A DNA stretch of 64,000 nucleotides from Arthrobacter sp. NicSoilB8 (GCF_019977355.1 NZ_AP024655.1:4836001-4900000); one strand, 5' to 3'; counted from the stretch's first letter, positions 16,053-24,692 are shown. Notes: generated from the sequence alone by a model not told the origin. A program made the numbers and translations.

Positions 16053-16113
16053 GGTCATCGGCGGGGCCGGGTCCTCCGCGCGGCCCGGTCATCGGCGGGG
16101 CCGGGTCCTCCGC
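16053..16113. repeat. 27-bp perfect direct repeat
   Basis: The sequence at 16053-16079 recurs exactly at 16087-16113, separated by 7 bp, beginning GGTCATCGGCGGGGCC. It lies between convergent genes, just after the stop codon of the zf-TFIIB gene on the minus strand. Local duplication is likely; the repeat adds no obvious hairpin. Confidence 0.8.
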
Positions 16114-16117
16114 AGTG

Positions 16118-16555
16118 CTAGAAGTCGAACAGGTCCCCCAGCCAGCCTTCCTTCTTCTTGGGACGGCGGCGGTCGTCATACCGCGGCTGGTCATACCCCG
16201 GCTGGTCATAGCCCGATTTGTCACGGCGCGGACGGTCGCGGGGCTCATCGTACCGGCGGTCGTCATAGCGGCGGTCATCCGGACGCCGGTCTTGCCGACG
16301 CGGGTCGAGGTTGTACAGCGGCGGCGGGATGTGGCCGGGTGGCGTAGGTGGGAACGCTGCGGGCGGCAGCGGTGCTGGCGGCTGCGGGCCCGCGGGGACG
16401 GCCGCTGCCGGGCCCAAGGACTCCGCAACCCGGTCGATGATCTTGTCCAGCTCGCCCCGGTCCAGCCACACTCCGCGGCATTGCGGGCAATAGTCAATCT
16501 CCACGCCGCTGCGTTCACTCATGATCAGGTCAATAGAATCCACGGGACACTTCAT
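16118..16555 (-). CDS. zf-TFIIB domain protein with disordered charged tail
   Basis: 145 residues. It opens with the zf-TFIIB zinc ribbon MKCPVDSIDLIMSERSGVEI then DYCPQCRGVWLDRGELDKII, i.e. one Cys near residue 3 and the CPxCxGxWLDRGEL signature. A Pro-rich linker (PQPPAPLPPAAFPPTPPG) leads to a low-complexity Arg/Asp/Tyr-rich region (DDRRYDDRRYDEPRDRPRRD, GYDQPGYDQPRYDD) and the hydrophobic end GWLGDLFDF. Function is unknown; the family is widespread. ATG 16555 is the only sensible start, although its ribosome-binding site is weak. Confidence 0.8.
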   Translation of the reverse strand: MKCPVDSIDLIMSERSGVEIDYCPQCRGVWLDRGELDKIIDRVAESLGPAAAVPAGPQPPAPLPPAAFPPTPPGHIPPPLYNLDPRRQDRRPDDRRYDDRRYDEPRDRPRRDKSGYDQPGYDQPRYDDRRRPKKKEGWLGDLFDF

Positions 16556-16604
16556 GTCCCGGACAACGAGCGGGCGCCCAAAAAGGTTCGGACGTCCCAC
16601 CTGC

Positions 16605-17231
16605 CTATCGCTGGGCGGAGATCCCGGCGAGCAGCTGCTCAAACGGCAGTGACTCCAGCGGGGCCGGCTTCCGCTGGGGCCCCGCGTCCTGCAGCAGGCC
16701 GACAAACTCCCCCGCCGCCCGGTCCACCCGGACCGACAGCGGTGAGCCGCCGTCGTCGTTGTTCCCCCAGTCCTGGGGCCCGGCGAAGACCGCGGTGGCG
16801 GCGATGCGGGTGCGCAGGTAGGTGAAGAGCGGCCGCATCGCAAAGTCCAGCACCATCTGGTGCCTGTCCGTGCCGGCGGTGGCCCCGAGAAGAACAGCCT
16901 TGCCCTCCAGCGACTTGGGATCGAGCACGTCGATGAAGGACTTGAAGAGCCCGCTGTAGGAGGCGCTGAACACGGGACTGACGGCGATGACGCCGTCGGA
17001 GGCTTCGACGCCTGTGATCACTTCAGCCAGCTTTGGGGCCGCATAGCCGGTTACAAAGTTGTTGGCGATGTCCACGGCGAGGTCCCGCAATTCCACGACC
17101 TCGATGTCCACGGCGTAGCCGGCCGCGGCGAGCTGCCGCTCGGCCGACGCCGCCAGCTGATCCGCCAGCAGGCGGCTCGATGAGGGGACGCCGAGTCCGG
17201 CGGAAATAACGGTGATACGGCGGGTTTCCAC
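16605..17231 (-). CDS. NADPH-dependent FMN reductase (flavodoxin fold)
   Basis: 208 residues of the NADPH-dependent FMN reductase family (CE1759-like subgroup). The N-terminal strand-loop ITVISAGLGVPSSSRLLADQ forms the FMN-phosphate site, and VSPVFSASYSGLFKSFIDVL and LLGATAGTDRHQMV form the flavin-contacting loops. It would supply reduced flavin to a monooxygenase or reduce quinones in the cytoplasm; no monooxygenase is adjacent here. The start is a GTG at 17231 after TAGGAG. Confidence 0.82.
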   Translation of the reverse strand: METRRITVISAGLGVPSSSRLLADQLAASAERQLAAAGYAVDIEVVELRDLAVDIANNFVTGYAAPKLAEVITGVEASDGVIAVSPVFSASYSGLFKSFIDVLDPKSLEGKAVLLGATAGTDRHQMVLDFAMRPLFTYLRTRIAATAVFAGPQDWGNNDDGGSPLSVRVDRAAGEFVGLLQDAGPQRKPAPLESLPFEQLLAGISAQR

Positions 17232-17357
17232 GAGGTGCTCCTAAGTTGAATCCAGGTCAGCAATGCCATTACATGCGTTTGCATCTACCTGAACAAGAGG
17301 CGGGCGAGCGGATTTATTCCCGTCCGCATTCCGCAACTGAGCAGCGCAGGACCGGGG

Positions 17358-18218
17358 TCAGAGCAGGACCCAGCCTTCGATGCAGCTCACGGAATCTCCG
17401 CCCACCCAGATGTCCGCCCCGACGGCATCGACATAGATCCGGCCGGCCCGGCCCAGTGCGGTCCCCTGCGCTGCGACGTAGGACTCCGGGGCCCGTCCGC
17501 TGCCGATTAGCCATTGGGCCGCACCTGCGTTGAAGCTGCCCGTGACGGGGTCTTCCGCGGCGGCGTCGCCCGGGACGAAGGTGCGCACCTCGAAGTCGAC
17601 GGCGGATCCGTCACGGTGCGGCCCGATAACGCCGGCCTTGAGGCCCGCCATGGCCGCATAGTCCGGGCGGACGCCCAGCACCTGCTCCGCCGATTCCAGC
17701 AGCACGCCAATCCAGTCCGGGCCGTTGACCAGCCAGGACGCGTCCAGCAGCGCTTCTCGGGGCAGCCCCAGGCCGGCTGCGATGCGCACCAGATCCTCCT
17801 CCGCCACGGCCCCCGAGCGGGTCAGCGGCGGGGCCGCGAACGCGAGGCGTCCGCCGTCGCGCCTGAGCCTCACCAGCCCGGCCCCGCACTCCTGGACCAC
17901 CACACCGTCCTGCTTCGGGATGCCGCCCGCCTCGAGCCAGGCGTGGGCTGAGCCCAGGGTGGGATGACCGGCGAAGGGAAATTCTTCGCTGCCGGTGAAG
18001 ATCCGCACCTGGTAGTCGGCCTCGGGGTGTGTGGGCGGCAGCAGGAAGGCTGTCTCCGCAAGGTTGGTCCAGTTGGCGAACCGCTGCATCGTCTCCGTCG
18101 CGAGGCCCTCGGCATCGCCGACGACGGCCAGCGGATTTCCGCGGTAGGGCTCGGCGGAGAAGACGTCCACCTGGTTGAAGGGACGAAGGCGGGGCGCGGC
18201 GGCGGGACCGGGGTTCAC
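17358..18218 (-). CDS. PhzF-family isomerase/epimerase-like protein
   Basis: 286 residues with the two-lobed PhzF/DapF fold. Diagnostic stretches are FNQVDVFSAEPYRGNPLAVV, the conserved Glu in NLAETAFLLPP, FTGSEEFPFAGHPTLGSAHA and EDPVTGSFNAGAAQWLI. PhzF isomerises a phenazine precursor, but most genomic homologs have unknown substrates and no phenazine genes are here. Translation starts at GTG 18218; the divergent DUF1801 gene begins about 100 nt away across a short tandem repeat. Confidence 0.9.
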   Translation of the reverse strand: MNPGPAAAPRLRPFNQVDVFSAEPYRGNPLAVVGDAEGLATETMQRFANWTNLAETAFLLPPTHPEADYQVRIFTGSEEFPFAGHPTLGSAHAWLEAGGIPKQDGVVVQECGAGLVRLRRDGGRLAFAAPPLTRSGAVAEEDLVRIAAGLGLPREALLDASWLVNGPDWIGVLLESAEQVLGVRPDYAAMAGLKAGVIGPHRDGSAVDFEVRTFVPGDAAAEDPVTGSFNAGAAQWLIGSGRAPESYVAAQGTALGRAGRIYVDAVGADIWVGGDSVSCIEGWVLL

Positions 18219-18249
18219 CGCAGAAGGCTATCACCGGCGCCGTCCGCGG

Positions 18250-18297
18250 CTGACAACACGGCCGACAACACGGCTGACAGTGCGGCTGACAGTACTG
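18250..18297. repeat. Four tandem 12-bp repeats in a divergent promoter region
   Basis: Units CTGACAACACGG, CCGACAACACGG, CTGACAGTGCGG and CTGACAGTACTG fill 18250-18297, between the divergent phzF-like and DUF1801 starts. Units 1-2 and 3-4 are more alike, suggesting duplication in steps. They could influence promoter spacing; otherwise slippage. Confidence 0.8.
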
Positions 18298-18320
18298 CCC
18301 GCGTCTGCCAGACTGCCCCC

Positions 18321-18743
18321 ATGGCTGAAAACAAGACCCAGACAACCGGCGCGTCCGTGGAGGACTTCCTCGCCGCCGTCGAGCATCCGGTCCGGCGCGG
18401 GGACGGGCTGCGCCTCCTGGCGCTGATGTCCAGGACCACGGGCCGGCCGGCGGAAATGTGGGGCCCGACGATTGTGGGATTCGGCCGCTACCACTACAAA
18501 TACGAGAGCGGACGGGAGGGAGACTCCCCCGCGGTCGGGTTCTCGCCCAGGAAGTCCAGCCTCTCCCTCTACGGCCTCACGTACGGGCTGGAAGCCGCCG
18601 AACTGCTCGGCAGCCTCGGGAAGCACAAGACCGGCGCCGGGTGCCTGTACGTCAACAAGCTCGACGACGTCGACGAGGCCGTGCTGGCGGAACTGATCCG
18701 GTTCGGCTACCGGTACGTCACCACGGTGCTGCACCAGGGCTAG
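18321..18743 (+). CDS. DUF1801 domain protein
   Basis: 140 residues matching the DUF1801 (YdhG-like) fold: a start TGASVEDFLAAVEHPVRRGD, then EMWGPTIVGFGRYHYKYESG and the C-terminal GAGCLYVNKLDDVDEAVLAE. The fold is related to the frataxin-like/YdhG group with no established activity. The ATG at 18321 follows the 12-bp repeats directly and no strong ribosome-binding site is visible. Confidence 0.82.
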   Translation: MAENKTQTTGASVEDFLAAVEHPVRRGDGLRLLALMSRTTGRPAEMWGPTIVGFGRYHYKYESGREGDSPAVGFSPRKSSLSLYGLTYGLEAAELLGSLGKHKTGAGCLYVNKLDDVDEAVLAELIRFGYRYVTTVLHQG

Positions 18744-18757
18744 GCCGGCCCGGCCCA

Positions 18758-18824
18758 AGCAACGCGGGGTCATTTACGGTCCATCCGGAGGTCCGGGATG
18801 GGCCGTAAATGACCCCGCGTTGCT
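18758..18824. repeat. Long palindromic element, copy 1 (family AGCAACGCGGGGTCA)
   Basis: Arms 18758-18786 and 18796-18824 pair over 29 positions with one G-T wobble (18780/18802), around the 9-nt loop GGAGGTCCG. The outer 15 bp, AGCAACGCGGGGTCA, are identical to those of a second element at 56871-56937. There is no T-run on either side, so it is not a classical terminator. It lies between the convergent DUF1801 and rplI genes. Confidence 0.9.
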
Positions 18825-18837
18825 GTTAAACACAGAG

Positions 18838-18881
18838 GGCCCCCGTTATCGTTTTCCCGGGGGAAACCAATAGCGGGGGCC
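18838..18881 (-). terminator. Terminator-like hairpin after rplI
   Basis: GGCCCCCGTTAT (18838-18849) pairs with ATAGCGGGGGCC (18870-18881), with one wobble. Inside it TTTTCCC/GGGAAA can form a second stem. It lies 49 nt beyond the rplI stop and directly beside the long palindrome. It is the best candidate for ending the rpsF-ssb-rpsR-rplI transcript, although the U-tract is poor. Confidence 0.6.
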
Positions 18882-18929
18882 TTCCGGCAGTTCAGGACTG
18901 CCTAGCCGGAGAGGCTGTAGCCGAAAGGG

Positions 18930-19382
18930 CTACTTGCCTGCGACGACGTCGAGTTCGATCACAGCGGAAACGTCGTCGTGCAGACGGACGTTTGCCTGGT
19001 AGGAACCGGTCGACTTGATGTGTGCCGGCAGTTCAACCTTGCGCTTGTCGATGCGGCCCAGGCCAGCGGCCTCAACAGCGTCGGCCACGTCGCCCTGCTT
19101 GACGGTGCCGAACAGGCGTCCGGTCTCGCCGGCCTTGACGACCAGCTTGACCGGCTTGGCGGAGAGTGCAGCGGCCTGCTTCTGAGCGTCTTCCAGGGAA
19201 GCGTGCTCGCGGGCAACGCGGGCAGCCTTGATGGACTCAACCTGCTTCTCGCCACCCTTGGACCAGGTCAGGGCGAAGTTGCGTGGCAGCAGGTAGTTAC
19301 GTGCGTAACCGTCCTTGACCTCGACAACATCGCCAGCAGCACCGAGACCGGTTACTTCGTGGGTCAGAATGAGCTTTGCCAT
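18930..19382 (-). CDS. rplI: 50S ribosomal protein L9
   Basis: 150 residues. It starts [20 protein letters not shown] with the L9 signature [14 protein letters not shown], continues through the long connecting helix, and ends with the C-terminal rRNA-binding domain ([20 protein letters not shown]). It is last in the rpsF-ssb-rpsR-rplI operon, 17 nt after rpsR. L9 binds 23S rRNA at the base of the L1 stalk. Confidence 0.98.
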   Translation of the reverse strand: MAKLILTHEVTGLGAAGDVVEVKDGYARNYLLPRNFALTWSKGGEKQVESIKAARVAREHASLEDAQKQAAALSAKPVKLVVKAGETGRLFGTVKQGDVADAVEAAGLGRIDKRKVELPAHIKSTGSYQANVRLHDDVSAVIELDVVAGK

Positions 19383-19399
19383 GTTAGTTAATCCCTTCC

Positions 19400-19639
19400 T
19401 TAGCCGCGGCCAGCGCCGGAGTAAGGCAGCAGAGCAACTTCGCGGGCGTTCTTGATTGCCTGGGCGATCTTGCGCTGTTCCTGCACCGTGACGCCAGTGA
19501 CGCGACGGGCGCGGATCTTTCCGCGGTCGGAGATGAACTTGCGCAGCAATGCTACGTCCTTGTAGTCGATGACAGTGATGTCAGCGGCCTTCAAGGGGTT
19601 GGACTTTGGTTTGGGCTTACGGAGTTCAGCCTTAGCCAT
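19400..19639 (-). CDS. rpsR: 30S ribosomal protein S18
   Basis: 79 residues from [17 protein letters not shown]. The S18 core is clear: [20 protein letters not shown], then [20 protein letters not shown]. No zinc-binding cysteines are present, as in the C-minus form. An ATAGGAG ribosome-binding site precedes ATG 19639. S18 pairs with S6 (rpsF, same operon) in the 30S platform. Confidence 0.97.
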   Translation of the reverse strand: MAKAELRKPKPKSNPLKAADITVIDYKDVALLRKFISDRGKIRARRVTGVTVQEQRKIAQAIKNAREVALLPYSGAGRG

Positions 19640-19764
19640 CGTGGAGCTCCTATTCGATGGAGCCCGTGGATATTGATCCACGGGATGGTGGTGATCCGGC
19701 GCAGTCTGCACCCGGCCGCCGTGCGGCGTCCAGGCGGCTTTCGTTGCCGGACCTTAGATGTTGT

Positions 19765-20340
19765 TTAGAAGGGAGGTTCGGAATCCGGGCCGTTGCCCCA
19801 GCCGCCGCCCGCATTGCTGACCCCGGGCGTGGCCCACGGATCCTCCTGCGCGGCGGGCTGGTTGCCGCCCCATGTTCCGCCGGTGTTGCCGCCCTGGTTT
19901 GCACCCTGGCCGCCACCGAAGCCACCGCCGCTGTTGCCGCCGCCGAAGCCGCCCTGTCCACCCTGACCGCCGGAGCGCTGGGTGCGGTTGACCTTGGCAT
20001 TGGCGTAGCGCAGGCTCGGGCCGATTTCATCGACCTCGAGCTCGATAACGGTGCGCTTCTCGCCTTCTTTTGTTTCGTAGGAACGGCTCTTCAGGCGGCC
20101 GGAAACGATCACGCGCATGCCCTTGGTCAGGGACTCGGCGACGTTTTCGGCTGCTTCACGCCAGACCGACGCGCGGAGGAACAGGGTTTCCCCGTCCTTC
20201 CACTCATTGGACTGCCGGTCGAAGGTGCGGGGAGTAGAAGCGATGGTGAAATTCGCTACGGCCGAACCGGACGGTGTGAACCTGAGTTCGGGGTCATTGG
20301 TGAGGTTACCGATAACCGTGATAGTGGTTTCGCCTGCCAT
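19765..20340 (-). CDS. ssb: Single-stranded DNA-binding protein
   Basis: 191 residues. The OB fold occupies ~1-110 ([26 protein letters not shown]-like [25 protein letters not shown]). A Gly/Asn/Gln-rich linker ([20 protein letters not shown]) leads to the acidic tip SEPPF, which recruits replication and repair partners. It sits between rpsF and rpsR as in most bacteria. The S6-SSB-S18-L9 order plus dnaB nearby marks the core replication/ribosome locus. Confidence 0.97.
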   Translation of the reverse strand: MAGETTITVIGNLTNDPELRFTPSGSAVANFTIASTPRTFDRQSNEWKDGETLFLRASVWREAAENVAESLTKGMRVIVSGRLKSRSYETKEGEKRTVIELEVDEIGPSLRYANAKVNRTQRSGGQGGQGGFGGGNSGGGFGGGQGANQGGNTGGTWGGNQPAAQEDPWATPGVSNAGGGWGNGPDSEPPF

Positions 20341-20395
20341 CTACTGCCTCCTTGTGCGTTCCTGCGGGATGAAGATTGAACGGTTGTCCGCTGAA

Positions 20396-20701
20396 TTACT
20401 CAGCAACAACTTTCTGCTCTTCGGGGCGGGTGATCTTGGTGCGCATGATGGTCTCGTTGAGACTCAGCTGGCGGTCAAGTTCCTTGGCGGTAGCCGGCTC
20501 AGCGGTGAAGTTCACCACGGCGTAGATACCTTCGGACTTCTTCTGGATTTCGTAGGCCAGGCGACGACGGCCCCAGATGTCAACCTTTTCGATGGTTCCA
20601 CCATCGTTGGTGATGACGTTCAGGAACTTCTGAAGCGACGGCTCAACGGCACGCTCTTCGACCTCGGGGTCGATGATTACCATCAATTCGTAAGGACGCA
20701 T
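20396..20701 (-). CDS. rpsF: 30S ribosomal protein S6
   Basis: 101 residues from [20 protein letters not shown]. The S6 ferredoxin-like fold continues with [20 protein letters not shown] and [10 protein letters not shown]. The chosen ATG (20701) has AAAGGAGGT 10 nt upstream; an upstream in-frame ATG at 20713 would begin inside the ribosome-binding region. It is first in the operon. The leader can form a structure hiding the ribosome-binding site (separate entry). Confidence 0.97.
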   Translation of the reverse strand: MRPYELMVIIDPEVEERAVEPSLQKFLNVITNDGGTIEKVDIWGRRRLAYEIQKKSEGIYAVVNFTAEPATAKELDRQLSLNETIMRTKITRPEEQKVVAE

Positions 20702-20757
20702 ATGTGAACCCACCTCCTTTGGGCTAAGCGGTTACGGCATTTCCGTAACAGGAGGTT
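20702..20757 (-). promoter_or_regulatory. Putative S6:S18-responsive rpsF leader
   Basis: In the mRNA sense, ACCUCCU (20756-20750) is complementary over 7 bp to AGGAGGU (20718-20712), which is the rpsF ribosome-binding site. Nested inside is a perfect hairpin GUUACGG-AAAUG-CCGUAAC (20749-20731), followed by unpaired CGCUUAGCCC. An S6:S18-binding rpsF leader with a conserved CCG next to a hairpin is known in several phyla. This arrangement fits, but exact identity to that motif was not tested. Confidence 0.55.
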
Positions 20758-20959
20758 CATTTGCGGTGCCGTGCAATGCCCCGGCCTCCGGAACGGGGGC
20801 AGGGCGCAGCACAGACTTCAATAGCTTAGTGCATCCGGAGCGGTTCCGCGATTCCGTGCCCCCACCGTACGGCTCCGCGGCCGGCCCCGGAAGGGCGCCG
20901 GCTGCCATGTGGATAACTGCGGCGCGGGATGGTCGCCGTCGGCATGCCATGATCAGGGA

Positions 20960-21643
20960 ATGAACACCGGATCCCTGCCCCGACGTACTGTGCGCATCAG
21001 GAGGAGCCGCCTGCGTTTCGCCGTCATGCTGCTGGCCGGGTTGCTTGCCGCCACGGCGGCCGGCTTGGCCGGGCACTGGGTGCAGGCTCCCACCATTGGC
21101 TGGTGCGGGGCTGCCCTGACCTACATCGTCTGGGTCTGGCTCGTCATCGGGCGCCTCGATCCCGCGGACACACGGCTGCACGCCACAGCGGAAGACCCGT
21201 CCCGCAGCACGACGGACCTGCTCATCCTGGCTGCAAACATTGCCAGCCTGGGTGCGGCGGCGGCGGTCATCGTGGATTCCCACAACAACACGGACACCGT
21301 GTCCCGGATTGCCGGCGGCTTGCTCGCGGTGGTCTCGGTCGCACTGTCCTGGACGCTGGTCCAGACACTTTTCACCTTGCGCTACGCGGAGTTGTACTAC
21401 GGAACAGGCACGAAGGCAGGCTCCCGGGTGGGCGGCATCGACTTCAACCAGAGCCGGCCGCCGCAGTACACCGACTTCGCCTACCTGGCCACAAGCCTTG
21501 GCATGACCTACCAGGTCTCGGACACCGCCCTGCAGAACCACGGCATCCGAGCCGAGGCGCTCAAGCACAGCCTGCTGTCCTACCTCTTTGGGACCATCAT
21601 CCTGGCCACCACCATCAACCTCGTGGTCGGCGTCGCCGCGTAG
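20960..21643 (+). CDS. DUF1345 family membrane protein
   Basis: 227 residues with five or six transmembrane segments (FAVMLLAGLLAATAAGLAGH, LTYIVWVWLVIGRLD, LLILAANIASLGAAAAVIV, IAGGLLAVVSVALSWTLVQT). The characteristic DUF1345 segment TLFTLRYAELYY precedes the conserved GGIDFN..PPQYTDFAYLATSLGMTYQVSD. Function unknown. The best start is ATG 20960 after AGGG. A hairpin without a T-run (GTTGCCTG/CAGGCAAC, 21668-21689) follows the gene. Confidence 0.85.
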   Translation: MNTGSLPRRTVRIRRSRLRFAVMLLAGLLAATAAGLAGHWVQAPTIGWCGAALTYIVWVWLVIGRLDPADTRLHATAEDPSRSTTDLLILAANIASLGAAAAVIVDSHNNTDTVSRIAGGLLAVVSVALSWTLVQTLFTLRYAELYYGTGTKAGSRVGGIDFNQSRPPQYTDFAYLATSLGMTYQVSDTALQNHGIRAEALKHSLLSYLFGTIILATTINLVVGVAA

Positions 21644-21986
21644 GACGGAGGATGCGGGCCGCCTCGAGTTGCCTGCCGCATCAGGCAACGTGGACGGCTC
21701 TGCGGCCCGATCCGAGTACTTCTGGGTCTCACTACTCGTGTTTTGCAAACCCTGTACTCGATTATCCGAACTTCCTAGTCCCCGGGTAAAACCCAAGCTA
21801 CATTGGCATCAGCACAGCCATTTGGTCAGGGCTTACGGTCCAATCTGGAGCGTTATCCCGGACCATTGTTTTGCAGGCGACATTGGCGTGTGGAAGCTGA
21901 ATTATTCAGTTTGGGCTGCTTTCTCTTTTCCGAAAGAGGCTGGAACCCTGACTGATTGGTCTCTTGGGGATGGAATCGGGGCACCC
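21644..21986. other. Intergenic leader of the LuxR-type regulator gene
   Basis: 343 bp without a supported gene. It holds the hairpin at 21668-21689 and is visibly richer in A/T from about 21720, with stretches such as GATTATCC and AATTATTCAGTTTGG, as expected of a promoter/leader region. The frame of the downstream gene is open here, but codons and composition look non-coding. No clear -35/-10 pair can be fixed. Confidence 0.5.
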
Positions 21987-24692
21987 ATGGTTTTGTTTGG
22001 CCGGGAAAAGGAAATCGCCCGCGTCCTCGCGCTGATCCGGAGCCCCCGGGAATCCGCACTGGCGGTCACGGGCGGCCACGGGAGCGGCAAGTCAGCACTG
22101 CTGGCAGAGCTCCAGAATTTGCACGAGCACAGGACGGTGCTCCTCCGCGCCAATCCGTCAGAGTCGACGTGGCCGTTTTCCGGTCTTACGGCCCTGCTCA
22201 ACGGAATCGACGATCCTGCGCTGACACCCCTCACCGACTATGTGGCCACCTCACCCCGCGGAACCCTCGACGCTGCAGACCTTTCGACGATGCTCCTCTC
22301 CGCGGTCCGGCAATGGACCGCAGACCGCACGGTGGTGGTTGTTGACGATGCCGAGCAACTGGATCCTGCCAGCCAGACCATTCTCGGCTTCGTGGCCCGG
22401 CGCCTTGCTGGTACAGGGCTCGTGCTCATTGTCAGCATGCGCGGTGAGGCGCCGGACAGTCCGTTCGCCCGGATGGCCACTCTTCACCTGGAGAATCTGA
22501 GCCATAGCGACATTGTGAGAATGCTCGAATCCCTGACGCCTGGGCCGGTCGGCCAGGCAGCAATCCACGCTGTTGCCGCGGCCACCCACGGCAATCCCTT
22601 GGCAGCGATTGAGCTCTACGATGAGCTGACTAAGCGCCAGGTTCAGGGGAAATACGCCCTCCCCATCCCCTTACACTGGGATGGAAGCTTTGAGCCTGAT
22701 CTGGCGGCCTCGATTTCGGCGTTTTCGCCGCGGGCACGGCTGGCCGCCGATCTCCTTTCCCTTTCTTACCGGAGCAGCGCAGGTCTTCTGAAAGAAATGC
22801 CCGGGGACCTCTGGGCGGGCGTGGATGAAATTGTCTCCGCCGGAATTGCCGTCCGTACCGGATCGTACGTCAGAATTCAGAACCAAATGCTGCGCGCCCA
22901 TATTTTCTCGGCCATGCAGCCGGCGGAAAGAACCGAACATCACCGCGCACTGGCTGCGGCCGCCGAAACCGCGGACCACGAGGCGTGGCCGTGGCATCTG
23001 AGCTACACCCCGGCCGCGCGCCGGGACACGTCGTTCAGCCTGCTCCGCCACGCGGTTGAACTTGTTCGGGCTGAGGAGACGCAATCCGCGGTCGAGTACA
23101 TCGAGCGGGCCCTCGCCATCAACCCCTGGGAGGCCGAGACGGCCGCCAGGCTAGGCACCGTCGCGGAGGTGTTGTTCAGTAGGGGTGAATTCGTCCACGC
23201 GAAACGCTACCTGGACTGGGCGCAACGGATCACGAAGAACCGGGCCCTGACGCTGCGACTCACAGGGCTCGATTTCCAGATGGAGCTGATGAAGGGCAAT
23301 TCCATGCGGCCGAGCATGATGATTCGGCTGATCAAGGAATTCGGGCATCACGATCCGGGACTCTCCGCCTGCCTCCTGTCCATCGGCGCCCTGCACATGG
23401 CCGAACGCTGGCAGGTCGAGGACGCCGGGCTGCTGTTGGAGCATGCGGAGCAGTTCCTGGGTGACGCGTCCGGCGAAGCCGTGGCCGTGAACCAGCGCGC
23501 AAGGCTTCTGGCCGACGCCGTCAAAGGGAGCGTTGACCGGATCTCGCGAGCTGCCGACGGCGGCGCCAACAGTTCCCCCGCGTCGCTGCTGCTCAAGGGC
23601 CGTGCCCTGACGTATGCCGAGAACTATGAAGGAGCCCGCGACCTCTTTTCCCTCGTCCGGAACCTGAGCGCGGCCAGCGATGCGAACTGGAGTGAGACTG
23701 CTCGGTATTTCGCGGCGGACAATGAAATCCGTGCCGGAAACTTTCGTTCCGCCGTGGCGCTGATAGACGAGATTGCCGGTTCCGCAACCAGCCAGCAGTA
23801 TCACCGCGGGATGCGCAATAACTTCCTCCTCTGGCGGGCGTACTCCGTCGGCGACACGGTGGAGGCTCAGGCCTGCCTCGCAGAGGCCCAAAGGTTTGTC
23901 AGGGCCGACGCGCCTGCGCGGACGGTAGCGCAGTTGTTCGCGTGGCAGGGACATTTTGCGCTGATGCGCGGCGACCTTGAGGAGGCCGGTGCCCTGCTGT
24001 CCAGGGCTGCCGAAATTGGCATGGACTTCAGCAACCCGGCCCTTTTGCGCTGCGAGTCGGACCTCGTTGAAGTGCTCGTCAGGTCAGGTCACCGGCGCGA
24101 GGCCGCCCGAGCCCTCACCAGGTTGGAGTACAGGTCAGCCGGCCTGAAATCCCGATGGCTGCTGATGGCCGTGTCCCGCTCCCGCGCATTGGTCGCAGAG
24201 GGCGAACGCTCTTTGGAGCTTTTCGTTCAGGCCCTGGATTCGTGGCAGAAGGACGATTCCCTGTTCGAGCGGGCCAGGACACTTCTTTGCTATGCCGAGC
24301 GGCTGGAGACTTGCGGGAGGCATAAAGACGGCAGGAACGCCCTGCTGAGGTCAAAGGCGCTCTTCGAAGAGTCAGGCGCCGCCTCCTGGACGCAGCATGT
24401 TGACGCGATGCTGCTCGGCGACGGCGTGCGGGATGTTCCGGAGATCCAGAGCCCGGCCCTACTGCTGCTCACGGACCAAGAGCGCGAACTTGTTCAACTC
24501 GTGGCCCGGGGCCGGCGCAACAAGGAAATCGCCGCATCGCTGTTCGTGTCCGTTAGGACGGTTGAGGTGCGCCTCACTGCGATTTATCGGAAACTGGCAG
24601 TCCAGTCCCGATCCCAGTTGACGTGCCTCGTATCGGCCGGACCCACGCCATTCCCGGAGTTGGCCGGCGAGGAATCCCCTCTGGCTGTTTAG
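21987..24692 (+). CDS. Large LuxR-family transcriptional regulator with N-terminal ATPase domain
   Basis: About 901 residues. The N-terminal AAA/NACHT-like ATPase has Walker A GGHGSGKSAL (~28-37) and Walker B TVVVVDDAEQLD (~115-126). A long helical TPR-like middle (~350-800; e.g. ESAVEYIERALAINPWEAET) leads to a C-terminal LuxR helix-turn-helix (~826-890: LTDQERELVQLVARGRRNKE, IAASLFVSVRTVEVRLTAIY). This is the MalT/LAL architecture: ATP and an inducer drive multimerisation and activation. The chosen start is ATG 21987 (MVLFGREKEI). It lies directly upstream of the polysaccharide locus on the same strand and is a plausible activator of it (inference). Confidence 0.88.
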   Translation: MVLFGREKEIARVLALIRSPRESALAVTGGHGSGKSALLAELQNLHEHRTVLLRANPSESTWPFSGLTALLNGIDDPALTPLTDYVATSPRGTLDAADLSTMLLSAVRQWTADRTVVVVDDAEQLDPASQTILGFVARRLAGTGLVLIVSMRGEAPDSPFARMATLHLENLSHSDIVRMLESLTPGPVGQAAIHAVAAATHGNPLAAIELYDELTKRQVQGKYALPIPLHWDGSFEPDLAASISAFSPRARLAADLLSLSYRSSAGLLKEMPGDLWAGVDEIVSAGIAVRTGSYVRIQNQMLRAHIFSAMQPAERTEHHRALAAAAETADHEAWPWHLSYTPAARRDTSFSLLRHAVELVRAEETQSAVEYIERALAINPWEAETAARLGTVAEVLFSRGEFVHAKRYLDWAQRITKNRALTLRLTGLDFQMELMKGNSMRPSMMIRLIKEFGHHDPGLSACLLSIGALHMAERWQVEDAGLLLEHAEQFLGDASGEAVAVNQRARLLADAVKGSVDRISRAADGGANSSPASLLLKGRALTYAENYEGARDLFSLVRNLSAASDANWSETARYFAADNEIRAGNFRSAVALIDEIAGSATSQQYHRGMRNNFLLWRAYSVGDTVEAQACLAEAQRFVRADAPARTVAQLFAWQGHFALMRGDLEEAGALLSRAAEIGMDFSNPALLRCESDLVEVLVRSGHRREAARALTRLEYRSAGLKSRWLLMAVSRSRALVAEGERSLELFVQALDSWQKDDSLFERARTLLCYAERLETCGRHKDGRNALLRSKALFEESGAASWTQHVDAMLLGDGVRDVPEIQSPALLLLTDQERELVQLVARGRRNKEIAASLFVSVRTVEVRLTAIYRKLAVQSRSQLTCLVSAGPTPFPELAGEESPLAV

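Noticed and set aside
18758..18824. Palindrome as an ordinary rho-independent terminator
   Set aside because: No T-run on either side, stem much longer than usual and shared by a distant copy in a different context; a separate terminator-like hairpin lies beside it.
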